Source of the DNA: a virus
Virus record (IMG/VR): IMGVR_UViG_3300005581_000145
Span: 1 to 22,875 of that record
Strand: one strand, 5' to 3'
Length of the DNA: 22,875 bases
Shown here: positions 1-5,598 of the stretch, in pieces
Layout of the letters: the number at the start of each line of letters is the position of its first letter
How positions within the stretch are numbered: position 1 is the first letter of the stretch
The notes under the pieces: generated by a model
What the model saw: only the letters and a program-made list of their open reading frames with translations
The model's database searches: none
What the model was told of the DNA's origin: nothing
Program-made: the position numbers and the translations under genes

Positions 1-663
1 TACTACCCGCCAGCTGGGTCGACGTATCGAGAGCTCGTTGTCGACCAAGGTTTTCCGGGGCCTGGGCATCATTGGAAGATGTATCAGCGGCTCAAGGAGC
101 GGTGTCTTCGCCAGGCCCGTGCTCAGATTGTCTCGAACCCGCGAAAAGAACGGGTCGTCTTCCTTGCCGGCCGTCGTCGAACCGAGTCGGCCCGTCGAGC
201 CAACGTCCCGGAGCTGAATCGAGAAGGATCAGTCGTTTGGGTCTCGCCGCTCGTTAACTGGACGAAGACTGACCTCTACACCTACCGTGACTGGGCGGGC
301 GATGTACCGCGTAACCGAGTATCGGATCTGATTCATATGTCCGGCGAGTGCCTCTGTGGGGCCTTTGCGCACAAGGATGAACTGGCCGAGGTCGAGATGT
401 TCTTCCCGGACGTTGCTGCTCAAATCCGGGAACTCGAAGTCGAGGTCGCTGCCGCCGGACATCCGGCGAAGATCTGCAAGTGGGGCTGGGGAGCGACGGA
501 GAAGCTGACGCCCGAAGACATGAAGTCAGGCCCGCTTTGCTCGAGTTGCGAGTACCGACAAGAAGTCACGGAAAGCGAAGCTCCACGCCAGAAGTTCCCC
601 ATATACAACGTTGCGCGTTTTTACGATTGGGACATACCCCCCTTTGACGGTAACCAACAGTAA
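1..663 (+). CDS. PAPS reductase/adenine-nucleotide alpha-hydrolase family protein, 5'-truncated
   Basis: The frame is open from base 1 to the TAA at 661-663 (220 codons), so the true start lies upstream of the window; the ATG at 79 is internal. Family features seen: GPGHHWKMYQRLKER near codons 20-34, a basic GRRRTESARR stretch (about codons 57-66), and two C-terminal cysteine pairs, GECLCGAF and PLCSSCEYR. Phage members of this family resemble PAPS reductases and DndC-like sulfur-handling proteins. Whether this one acts in sulfate reduction, sulfur transfer to DNA or RNA, or elsewhere cannot be told, because the N-terminal nucleotide-binding P-loop is outside the window. There is no start-associated sequence nearby, and the gene carries two copies of the AGTCACG heptamer (286 and 564). 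The family call is confident; the reaction is not known. Confidence 0.8.
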   Translation, partial: YYPPAGSTYRELVVDQGFPGPGHHWKMYQRLKERCLRQARAQIVSNPRKERVVFLAGRRRTESARRANVPELNREGSVVWVSPLVNWTKTDLYTYRDWAGDVPRNRVSDLIHMSGECLCGAFAHKDELAEVEMFFPDVAAQIRELEVEVAAAGHPAKICKWGWGATEKLTPEDMKSGPLCSSCEYRQEVTESEAPRQKFPIYNVARFYDWDIPPFDGNQQ

Positions 664-680
664 AAGTCCGGGCAACAGAA

Positions 681-720
681 AGGCCCACGGCCGGCGGATT
701 TCTCCGTCTTCCGTGGGCCT
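681..720. terminator. Strong hairpin between convergent genes
   Basis: Perfect 10-bp inverted repeat AGGCCCACGG (681-690) / CCGTGGGCCT (711-720), with a small inner cgga/tccg stem. There is no clear T-run on either side, as is common for terminators of high-GC Gram-positives. It lies 18 bases after the PAPS-reductase stop and could serve both strands. Confidence 0.75.
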
Positions 721-770
721 CGCCGCGTTGTGTTGGTTATGGCTCGGGCCTATTGACCCGACCTGACGAT

Positions 771-800
771 GTTTCCACACCGCCGCCATCGGTGTCAAAC
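771..800 (-). terminator. Hairpin at the 3' end of the 153-aa gene
   Basis: GTTT..ACACCG (771-782) pairs with CGGTGT..AAAC (790-800), with a small internal loop. It overlaps the stop codon (795-797) of the minus-strand gene and probably ends the 1724-795 transcript. The T-run is weak. Confidence 0.5.
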
Positions 801-1256
801 CGGATTGAAAAGTCCCGGCATGATCGTCGACCACGGGTGGAAGGTATCGGACTGAATGTCCCGTTTGTCGTTCTCCCACATGTTGCCCGTCTCCACGACT
901 CGGGTGACGAGAAGGCCCTCAGTCGTCATGACATAGGCGTACGAGGCGTATGAGTACCAACCGCAGTCGTGGGTATACCACGAGTTCTCGTCGGTTAGAT
1001 CCTCGTCTTCGTGAAACGTTCCGTAGCCCTTGACTGAGTTAGGAGCGTCGTCTTCGTAGAACGGGTCAATGAACGACCACGACTGATGATCGGCCGTCAG
1101 GGTCTTGACGACCTTGTCGTAGCCGTCTCGCTCGACCAGGATGGCAAGAACGCCGACCATCCGTTCGGGATAGTTATCCCAATGGGAGTAGCTTCCACGC
1201 CACCCCTCGGCGATTGTGTCGTTGTTGGCGACTGCGATGATCCCTCTAGTTGCCAT
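795..1256 (-). CDS. Conserved phage hypothetical protein, 153 aa
   Basis: Starts ATG at 1256, two bases after the stop of the upstream gene (1259-1261), so it is probably translationally coupled. The protein begins MATRGIIAVAN and has a SHWDNYPE segment (about residues 24-31) and a Tyr/Trp-rich middle (WYTHDCGWYSYASY). The general style (MATR..IAV...GS...HWD.YP) resembles a hypothetical family common in phages of Actinobacteria; I know no function for it. It is soluble with no signal peptide or membrane segment. It is the last gene of a three-gene minus-strand unit driven from the promoter at 1761-1789, with a hairpin over its stop codon. Confidence 0.85.
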   Translation of the reverse strand: MATRGIIAVANNDTIAEGWRGSYSHWDNYPERMVGVLAILVERDGYDKVVKTLTADHQSWSFIDPFYEDDAPNSVKGYGTFHEDEDLTDENSWYTHDCGWYSYASYAYVMTTEGLLVTRVVETGNMWENDKRDIQSDTFHPWSTIMPGLFNPV

Positions 1257-1258
1257 AA

Positions 1259-1471
1259 TCAGTTACCTGCTTCGGCGAGAGTGACGGCCTGACGACTTGC
1301 GAGCATTACCTCGCAGTTGGAGATCAGTTCACTTGGTGAACCGCCGATCTCACGACAGATGGCTTCAATCCTGTCGGTCGCCGCAAAGCCTTGGGCCTTG
1401 TTGTATTCGCCGGCGAGTAGAAACAAACCTAGTTCTACCGCTTCCTTGCTGAGTTGTTCAATCTTGTTCAT
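1259..1471 (-). CDS. Small helical hypothetical protein, 70 aa
   Basis: ATG at 1471, preceded at 1475-1486 by a perfect start-associated sequence (ACCAAGGAGGTC on the coding strand), which fixes the start. The protein is short and mostly helical (MNKIEQLSKEAVELG, then a polar helix with two cysteines). I recognise no family. The 55-base gap to the upstream gene holds no obvious promoter, so it is probably co-transcribed with the 65-aa gene upstream and the 153-aa gene downstream. Confidence 0.8.
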   Translation of the reverse strand: MNKIEQLSKEAVELGLFLLAGEYNKAQGFAATDRIEAICREIGGSPSELISNCEVMLASRQAVTLAEAGN

Positions 1472-1526
1472 GGTGACCTCCTTGGTCGGTGTTGGTTGTG
1501 TCGAATCCCCGAGTGATCAGTTCCCG

Positions 1527-1724
1527 TTAGCAGACGAGATACTCGGTCTTGCTGAGGAGATCCTGAGCGAGGATGTAGCCCTCGTTGAGTGCGTTCCAGA
1601 GGAGCTGCTTCGTCTCCTTGGGCGTTTCCTTGGGAAGACCCTCAACGGCGTCGTAAGCCTCTCTCATGAGCGCCCACATCGCCTCGGCGTGTTCCCTGTC
1701 TTTCATCGTGTAGTTGATTTCCAT
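1527..1724 (-). CDS. Small hypothetical protein, 65 aa
   Basis: Start chosen at ATG 1724, because ACCAAGGAGGTC lies at 1728-1739 on the coding strand. A longer in-frame reading would run through the promoter and is rejected. The protein (MEINYTMKDREHAEAMW..) is acidic and helical with a Lys/Glu/Thr-rich middle and ends LVC. No family is recognised. First gene of the minus-strand unit 1724-795, with its own promoter at 1761-1789. Confidence 0.82.
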   Translation of the reverse strand: MEINYTMKDREHAEAMWALMREAYDAVEGLPKETPKETKQLLWNALNEGYILAQDLLSKTEYLVC

Positions 1725-1760
1725 AGTGACCTCCTTGGTCGTTATTCCTTGACAAAAAGA

Positions 1761-1789
1761 ATCGTACTCCCATTGACGATGGTTGTCAA
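1761..1789 (-). promoter_or_regulatory. Sigma-70-type promoter for the 65-aa gene
   Basis: On the minus strand TTGACA (1789-1784), 17-bp spacer, TACGAT (1766-1761), followed by the conserved TGTCAAGGAA tag. Unlike most promoters here, its spacer lacks the CACACCC element. It is divergent from the promoter at 1845-1873. Confidence 0.8.
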
Positions 1790-1800
1790 CCCCAAATGTC

Positions 1801-1818
1801 AAATAATCCCGATTATTT
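1801..1818. repeat. Inverted repeat between divergent promoters
   Basis: AAATAATC-CC-GATTATTT is a perfect 8-bp inverted repeat with a 2-bp centre, placed between two divergent -35 boxes (1784-1789 and 1845-1850). Candidate operator or UP-like element. Confidence 0.6.
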
Positions 1819-1844
1819 TTTCCGGGATTTCTTTGGGGAAATGT

Positions 1845-1873
1845 TTGACTTTGTCACACCCTTTTGGTACGAT
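1845..1873 (+). promoter_or_regulatory. Class I promoter for the 139-aa gene
   Basis: TTGACT (1845-1850), 17-bp spacer containing TCACACCC, TACGAT (1868-1873). The TGTCAAGGAGA tag follows at the predicted transcript start. Confidence 0.85.
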
Positions 1874-1918
1874 GATTTTTGTCAAGGAGATACCGAGACA
1901 ATGACCAAGGAGGTCGCC

Positions 1919-2338
1919 ATGGGAACAAAGCACATGACAGACAAAATGCAAGAAGCTTGGGACAACGTTGAGGAAGCGGTTGAAGACGCTCACCTGGTGG
2001 CCTTCGATGGCTGTCACAAGATCTACCTGGCCATGGATGAGGTTGAAGCCAAGTGGTTCGCTGAGAACTACAACGGCACCAACTGCGACGACCGAACATT
2101 CCGCGGCACTCCCGAGGAAATGCTCGCCATGGTTGAAGAGTGGTACAACGAGTCTTGCGCATTGAAGTTCGTACAAGCCGTCAGCCACAACGAGGAGAAC
2201 CCAAACGCAGGGTATATCAGCCTCGTTGATCAAGGTCTTGAAGACGAGAACGATCCTTGCGAAGACTGCGGTTACTCAGACTGCTCAGGCGGATGCGACG
2301 ACGACGATGAAGCCGAAGAAGACGACGACGACGAGTGA
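1919..2338 (+). CDS. Conserved phage protein with DGCHKIYLAMDE motif and acidic tail (paralogue A)
   Basis: Start chosen at ATG 1919, just after ACCAAGGAGGTC (1904-1915). An in-frame ATG at 1902 would translate the ribosome-binding site and is unlikely. 139 aa. A conserved core at about residues 25-105 includes FDGCHKIYLAMDE, NYNG..CDDRT, EW..ESC.L.FV.AV and NPNAGY.SL. It is followed by a Cys cluster (CEDCGYSDCSGGC) and a run of Asp/Glu to the end. It is a clear paralogue of the 145-aa protein at 17482-17919: about 50 of 81 core positions match by eye. The DGCHKIY core recurs in phage hypothetical proteins; its function is unknown. The Cys cluster may bind metal and is absent from the paralogue. 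Confidence 0.88.
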   Translation: MGTKHMTDKMQEAWDNVEEAVEDAHLVAFDGCHKIYLAMDEVEAKWFAENYNGTNCDDRTFRGTPEEMLAMVEEWYNESCALKFVQAVSHNEENPNAGYISLVDQGLEDENDPCEDCGYSDCSGGCDDDDEAEEDDDDE

Positions 2339-2343
2339 AAGGT

Positions 2344-2375
2344 GCGCACACTCTGCGGGCCAACGATCGTTCTAC
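2344..2375 (+). promoter_or_regulatory. Class II promoter-like element for the 120-aa gene
   Basis: GCGCACAC (2344-2351), exactly 12 bases, then CGATCGTTCTAC (2364-2375). One of eight copies with the same 12-base gap, all placed 5' of a start-associated sequence. Confidence 0.7.
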
Positions 2376-2404
2376 AACTACAACAACGACCAAGGAGGTC
2401 ACCT

Positions 2405-2767
2405 ATGAATGAAAACGAAGCAATAGACAAGATCATGTCCACGGCACTCACGATGAGCGAGGTCATCGCTCTGTGGGCCGGAGCAGACGACGAAGAGATC
2501 GCCGAGTTCGACCTCGGCGACAAAGCCAAGAACCGACTCGCCATCAAGGCGGCCCACAAGGTCCGAGACTCAGTCATCAAGGGCAACTACGACGACTTCA
2601 TGTTCGGCATCACCTCGCTCTGCTACGCCGGAGTATTCGGCGACGGCAGAGACAAGTGGAAGCTTCTCCCCATGGCTGCCGAGATGTCGTGGCGCATGGC
2701 CCGAGACTCATTCAAGGAAGAACTCGCCGATGTGGTTGAACGACTCATTGACGAGGTTCAGTCATGA
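2405..2767 (+). CDS. Helical hypothetical protein, 120 aa
   Basis: ATG at 2405 follows ACCAAGGAGGTC at 2389-2400. The protein (MNENEAIDKIMSTALTMSEV..) is helical and acidic, with no motif I recognise. It is the first gene of a two-gene unit behind the class II element at 2344-2375. Its stop overlaps the next start as ATGA at 2764-2767, so the two are probably translated together. Confidence 0.85.
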   Translation: MNENEAIDKIMSTALTMSEVIALWAGADDEEIAEFDLGDKAKNRLAIKAAHKVRDSVIKGNYDDFMFGITSLCYAGVFGDGRDKWKLLPMAAEMSWRMARDSFKEELADVVERLIDEVQS

Positions 2768-3012
2768 AGTGCTCGTGCGGCGAGGACGTCGAACTCAGGC
2801 CCACCGGAACCGTCGGTTTCTCCCACTACAAGAAGGTCGCCAGGGGTGACACGATCCTGGAGTGGGTTCTGACATCAACGCCAGAGGGAGCGGTCAATGA
2901 CCCTCAGTACAGTTATTGCTCTGGCACCAAGCTTCGACACAATGTGCGCGGGGTGATGGCCGAGTACCGCCGACGCGGGGTCGTGGTCTTCCGGCAGAGG
3001 CGTGGCCACTAG
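2764..3012 (+). CDS. Small protein with N-terminal CSCG, 82 aa
   Basis: Starts in a 4-base ATGA overlap with the upstream gene; GAGG about ten bases upstream could assist. It begins MKCSCGEDVEL (C3 and C5), has one later Cys, and ends basic (RRRGVVVFRQRRGH), which suggests nucleic-acid contact, but this is only an inference. No family recognised. Its stop lies beside the left copy of a 24-bp repeat (3010-3033). Confidence 0.75.
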   Translation: MKCSCGEDVELRPTGTVGFSHYKKVARGDTILEWVLTSTPEGAVNDPQYSYCSGTKLRHNVRGVMAEYRRRGVVVFRQRRGH

Positions 3013-3033
3013 CGCCTGAAGCGCCAGTCACGC
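3010..3033. repeat. Direct repeat, left copy, flanking the membrane-protein gene
   Basis: 24 bp matching 3699-3722 at 22 of 24 positions. On the minus strand the right copy encodes the C-terminal residues RDWHFRR of the 88-aa gene; this copy would read RDWRFRR followed by a stop. It therefore looks like a copied 3' end of that gene. It contains AGTCACG (3026-3032). Confidence 0.8.
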
Positions 3034-3039
3034 ATGGGT

Positions 3040-3666
3040 CTACCCGACAGCAATGACAGGAACATTCAAGATAACGATGCAGCCGAATACCCATAGGGAC
3101 GTAGCCAAGATAACCAATGGGGCCAGTAGTTCTTTGCGCTTCACGACCGATGCGATACCGAGCATAAACAAGGAAACAGCGAGCAAGGCCGTGAGCAACT
3201 GAAGCCTGTCGCTATGTCCACTTTCGTTCTCGGATACTACGAGTGACTCGGATGCTCTTTCCCAAACTTCTGCTTGCGGGACGTACAACTCATCCATATA
3301 GGGAGTGCAATCAGGGAGGTAACTCTGAGGTTGTGCAATCAAGCAGTCGTGTGCGTATACGGAGAACTCGTATGAACCATTGGCGGTTTGGAGATCATTA
3401 TAGATATCGTCAGTACTGACGCCGTCGATTAGGAGTCGTACTTGTTTGTCCTTCCAAACCGTCAAGTCAGCCCTGTATTTGACTTCAGATGTGATCCACA
3501 TATTGTTGGACTCGTTGAGATCTAGTTGATAAACCGAGTACGCCTCGTCGGCGGCCCCGCTGTGGAGCGAAGACTGAACTCCGGCCCAGGCCGTCGTCAC
3601 CGAGATAATGCCAAGCATTGAAACGATATAGATCTCGTGAGTCAATAACTTGAGCACTTTGTTCAT
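3040..3666 (-). CDS. Putative three-TM membrane protein, 208 aa
   Basis: Start chosen at ATG 3666, preceded by GAGAGG about 7 bases upstream; a longer reading would overlap the 88-aa gene. Predicted layout: an N-terminal membrane segment (about 11-30, rich in Ile/Val/Ala), a loop of about 120 residues with two Cys, then two C-terminal membrane segments (about 155-175 and 180-205) separated by KRKE. The fold suggests an anchored extracytoplasmic domain; no family is recognised. By eye the gene is clearly more AT-rich than its neighbours, lacks the start-associated sequence, and is bracketed by a 24-bp direct repeat. These are signs of a late insertion ('moron'). It could act in superinfection exclusion or host surface change, but nothing in the sequence proves this. 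Confidence 0.8.
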   Translation of the reverse strand: MNKVLKLLTHEIYIVSMLGIISVTTAWAGVQSSLHSGAADEAYSVYQLDLNESNNMWITSEVKYRADLTVWKDKQVRLLIDGVSTDDIYNDLQTANGSYEFSVYAHDCLIAQPQSYLPDCTPYMDELYVPQAEVWERASESLVVSENESGHSDRLQLLTALLAVSLFMLGIASVVKRKELLAPLVILATSLWVFGCIVILNVPVIAVG

Positions 3667-3697
3667 CAGCTGGCCTCTCGATATGCGCGAGTGTGTT

Positions 3698-3964
3698 TTA
3701 GCGCCTGAAATGCCAGTCACGCTCGTACTTGAGCGGCGAGTACTCACCCTCCGGCGAACTGAGATACTTCAACCATTCCCGGATCGCCTCTTCGGCGACC
3801 CAACAGCCATTCCACGTGAAGCAGTACTCAACGAAGCGTCTTGAAAACTCGACCCACTCCCGGCATCGGGGCCGCAGCAGGAAAGCTCCGGTGCAGTACC
3901 AGTCGATTTCCCGCTCAAATAGTTCTTCTTGGTCTTCATAGTTCATGTCAGTCACGCTACTCAT
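3698..3964 (-). CDS. Hypothetical protein, 88 aa
   Basis: ATG at 3964 with AGGA seven bases upstream; no start-associated sequence. The protein is rich in aromatic and charged residues (DWYCTGAFLLRPRCREWVEF, then YCFTWNGCWVAEEAIREWL) and carries five Cys in total. No family recognised. Its last codons (RDWHFRR) lie in the right copy of the 24-bp repeat. No promoter is evident, so it may depend on read-through past the terminator at 4014-4046. Confidence 0.72.
   Translation of the reverse strand: MSSVTDMNYEDQEELFEREIDWYCTGAFLLRPRCREWVEFSRRFVEYCFTWNGCWVAEEAIREWLKYLSSPEGEYSPLKYERDWHFRR
3699..3722. repeat. Direct repeat, right copy, flanking the membrane-protein gene
   Basis: 24 bp matching 3010-3033 with two adjacent mismatches. 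It is the 3' end, including the stop codon, of the 88-aa gene, so this is the likely parental copy. It contains AGTCACG (3715-3721). Confidence 0.8.
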
Positions 3965-4013
3965 AAGTGATCCTGCGTGACCGTTTGTCAGAGAAACCTC
4001 ACACCGGATACAA

Positions 4014-4046
4014 AAAAGAGGCGGCCCATTTCGGGTCGCCTCTTTT
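4014..4046 (-). terminator. Rho-independent terminator for the Api92-like operon
   Basis: 14-bp stem (4014-4027 / 4033-4046; one G-U pair) with a 5-base loop. Read on the minus strand it ends in CCTCTTTTTT, a classic U-tract. It lies 20 bases past the Api92-like stop. A T-rich right flank means it may also work on the plus strand. Confidence 0.9.
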
Positions 4047-4067
4047 CTTTCGTCGATCCGGGGATCG

Positions 4068-4673
4068 TTATGCGGTCTTCAACCACCGGGCTGTCGCCTC
4101 GCCGGCGAGTTCTTGCATCTTCACCACGTAGTCGTCTTCCCACTCGTAACGCTTCTCGTCGTCTTCACCATCGACCTCCCAATCAAACTTGGGTATCTCG
4201 GTCTCGGCGTCTTCCAGTGTCTTGCCGTCCTTGTGGATGGTGAAACCGGCAAAGGCGTGAGACTCTTCGGTGATCGTGGTGACGAAGAGAAGGTCGGGGA
4301 ACAGGGCCGAGATGTGCCGCACGAGTTCCGATGACGGACCCCAGGCTGACTGATACTCAATGCTCGTCTCCCACTCGTCGTGGTTGATCACGTTGGTCTC
4401 GTAGTCGCCCCACTTCGTCCCCCACTCGGCGTGTGCCCATGAGTACCAATCACCGTGCCCGTACTTGAGAAGGAGCGATGCGTGCCTCTCGGCGCGTGTC
4501 TTGGCTAGTTCCTCGTCGAGAGTAAAACCGACAAAGGTGCCGGAGAGTTCTTCCGGCATCGGGTGTAGAACTTTGAGCGATGGATATCCCTCGTCAACGG
4601 CGAGTGAGATGAATCTGTCTCGGGACTCTCGCGGCCCGTGTATCGCAGTCTGTTGTAGGCAGTGGTTTGGCAT
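4068..4673 (-). CDS. Api92-like / DUF1281-type protein (YubB ferredoxin-like fold)
   Basis: 201 aa. It begins MPNHC, close to the family's usual MPNWC, and has the signature W-Y-x-W...EWGTKWG (WYSW near 76-79, WGTKW 84-88). This is followed by the usual 'aWgPS..lv..is..FPdl.f' segment (about 109-132) and a C-terminal segment with GFTIHKDG. I recognise this as the Api92-like family found in phages and plasmids; its biochemical role is unknown. The start at 4673 is fixed by ACCAAGGAGGTC at 4679-4690, which itself encodes the last residues (TKEV) and overlaps the stop of the upstream gene. Last gene of the unit 5152-4068, with a clear terminator after it. Confidence 0.85.
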   Translation of the reverse strand: MPNHCLQQTAIHGPRESRDRFISLAVDEGYPSLKVLHPMPEELSGTFVGFTLDEELAKTRAERHASLLLKYGHGDWYSWAHAEWGTKWGDYETNVINHDEWETSIEYQSAWGPSSELVRHISALFPDLLFVTTITEESHAFAGFTIHKDGKTLEDAETEIPKFDWEVDGEDDEKRYEWEDDYVVKMQELAGEATARWLKTA

Positions 4674-4675
4674 GG

Positions 4676-4876
4676 CTAGACCTCCTTGGTCGTTTGTGTG
4701 GTGTCTGTGTCGTCGTATGGTGCGCCCATGGCTTTCTCATACTCTGAGTTGCCATCTTCGTCGTACAGGATCCCTGTGCCGTCCTCGTCGTCCAATGCGT
4801 CGATTCCGCAGTTCGGGCAGTACGCCTCATACTCGTGGTCGCAGGGGACTACTTCGCTTTCGGTCTGTGTCTTCAT
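4676..4876 (-). CDS. Acidic zinc-ribbon-like miniprotein, 66 aa
   Basis: ATG at 4876 after ACCAAGGAGGTC (4881-4892). A possible metal site is C12-x-H14-x5-C20-x2-C23 (CDHEYEAYCPNCG), followed by a strongly acidic tail. Its final TKEV residues are written by the ribosome-binding site of the next gene, so the two are tightly coupled. No known family; role unknown. Middle gene of the unit 5152-4068. Confidence 0.82.
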   Translation of the reverse strand: MKTQTESEVVPCDHEYEAYCPNCGIDALDDEDGTGILYDEDGNSEYEKAMGAPYDDTDTTQTTKEV

Positions 4877-4933
4877 AGGTGACCTCCTTGGTCGGTGTTG
4901 GTTATATCTTGCTAGATGAGTGTGACGACCCCG

Positions 4934-5152
4934 TCAGATGACGGTGACCTCTCCCTTGGACATCTGATCGGTGATGTAGTCAATGTCTTCCTCGGAGATG
5001 TCTCCCCACGAGGCGATCTCGTCCAATGAGTCAATGATTGAGTCAAAGTCCACCGAGATGACGAGTTTGCCGTCTTCTCCGGTTTCAATCGTGAAACTGC
5101 AACCACCACTCGCCGACACTTCTCTGACACTTGCTTTTGCTGATGCTTCCAT
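4934..5152 (-). CDS. Acidic hypothetical protein, 72 aa
   Basis: ATG at 5152 after ACCAAGGAGGTC (5156-5167). An upstream in-frame ATG inside that site is disregarded. The protein (MEASAKASVREVSASGG..) looks like a small beta-alpha domain: FTIETGEDGKLVISVDFDSI followed by acidic helices ending MSKGEVTVI. No family recognised. First gene of its unit, directly behind a class I promoter at 5189-5217. Confidence 0.83.
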   Translation of the reverse strand: MEASAKASVREVSASGGCSFTIETGEDGKLVISVDFDSIIDSLDEIASWGDISEEDIDYITDQMSKGEVTVI

Positions 5153-5188
5153 AGTGACCTCCTTGGTCATATCTTCTTGACATAAAGT

Positions 5189-5217
5189 ATCGTATACCTT
5201 GGGTGTGTCAAAGTCAA
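5189..5217 (-). promoter_or_regulatory. Class I promoter for the 72-aa gene
   Basis: Minus strand TTGACT (5217-5212), 17-bp spacer containing GACACACCC, TACGAT (5194-5189), then TGTCAAGAAGA. Divergent from 5274-5302. Confidence 0.85.
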
Positions 5218-5230
5218 TCATTGGAGCAAG

Positions 5231-5246
5231 AAATATCCGGATATTT
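5231..5246. repeat. Perfect 16-bp palindrome between divergent promoters
   Basis: AAATATCCGGATATTT is its own reverse complement. It lies between the -35 boxes at 5212-5217 and 5274-5279, a position matching the inverted repeat at 1801-1818. Candidate operator shared by two promoters. Confidence 0.65.
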
Positions 5247-5273
5247 TTTTTCCCGGGAAATACCCCGAATGAC

Positions 5274-5302
5274 TTGACTTCATCACACCCCTGTGTCATG
5301 AT
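5274..5302 (+). promoter_or_regulatory. Class I promoter for the 77-aa gene
   Basis: TTGACT (5274-5279), 17-bp spacer with ATCACACCCCTGTGT, CATGAT (5297-5302), then TGTCAAGGAAA. It has the CACA-CCCC-TGTG dyad. Confidence 0.88.
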
Positions 5303-5346
5303 GAATGTGTCAAGGAAATACCTTGACAGACCAAGGAGGTCAAGCC

Positions 5347-5580
5347 ATGAGAAACACAATCACCATCACATTTGATTCAGACCGAGAACTCACCGATGAC
5401 GAAGTCGCCGCCCTAATGAACGCGGTCGCCGTTCAGGTTGAAGAGCCGCAGGTTGAGAACGAAGACCCCACGAACATGTCAAGCCACGTCGATGCCACCT
5501 ACGGAACGAAGTTGCTCAAGATTGACCACTGGTCAAGTGAGACCCCCTGGACTGTCACCACATCGCTTCATGGTGAGTGA
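5347..5580 (+). CDS. Hypothetical protein, 77 aa
   Basis: ATG at 5347, six bases after ACCAAGGAGGTC (5330-5341). It begins MRNTITITFDSDRELTDDEV, a beta strand followed by 'DRELTDDEVAALMNAV', a pattern seen in small phage proteins where a helix follows 'LTddE'. The middle is acidic and the end is SSETPWTVTTSLHGE. Function unknown. Single-gene unit behind its own class I promoter, convergent with the SNF2 helicase, whose stop is only 18 bases away; no terminator is visible between them. Confidence 0.82.
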   Translation: MRNTITITFDSDRELTDDEVAALMNAVAVQVEEPQVENEDPTNMSSHVDATYGTKLLKIDHWSSETPWTVTTSLHGE

Positions 5581-5598
5581 CTTGACCTGACCGGCGGG

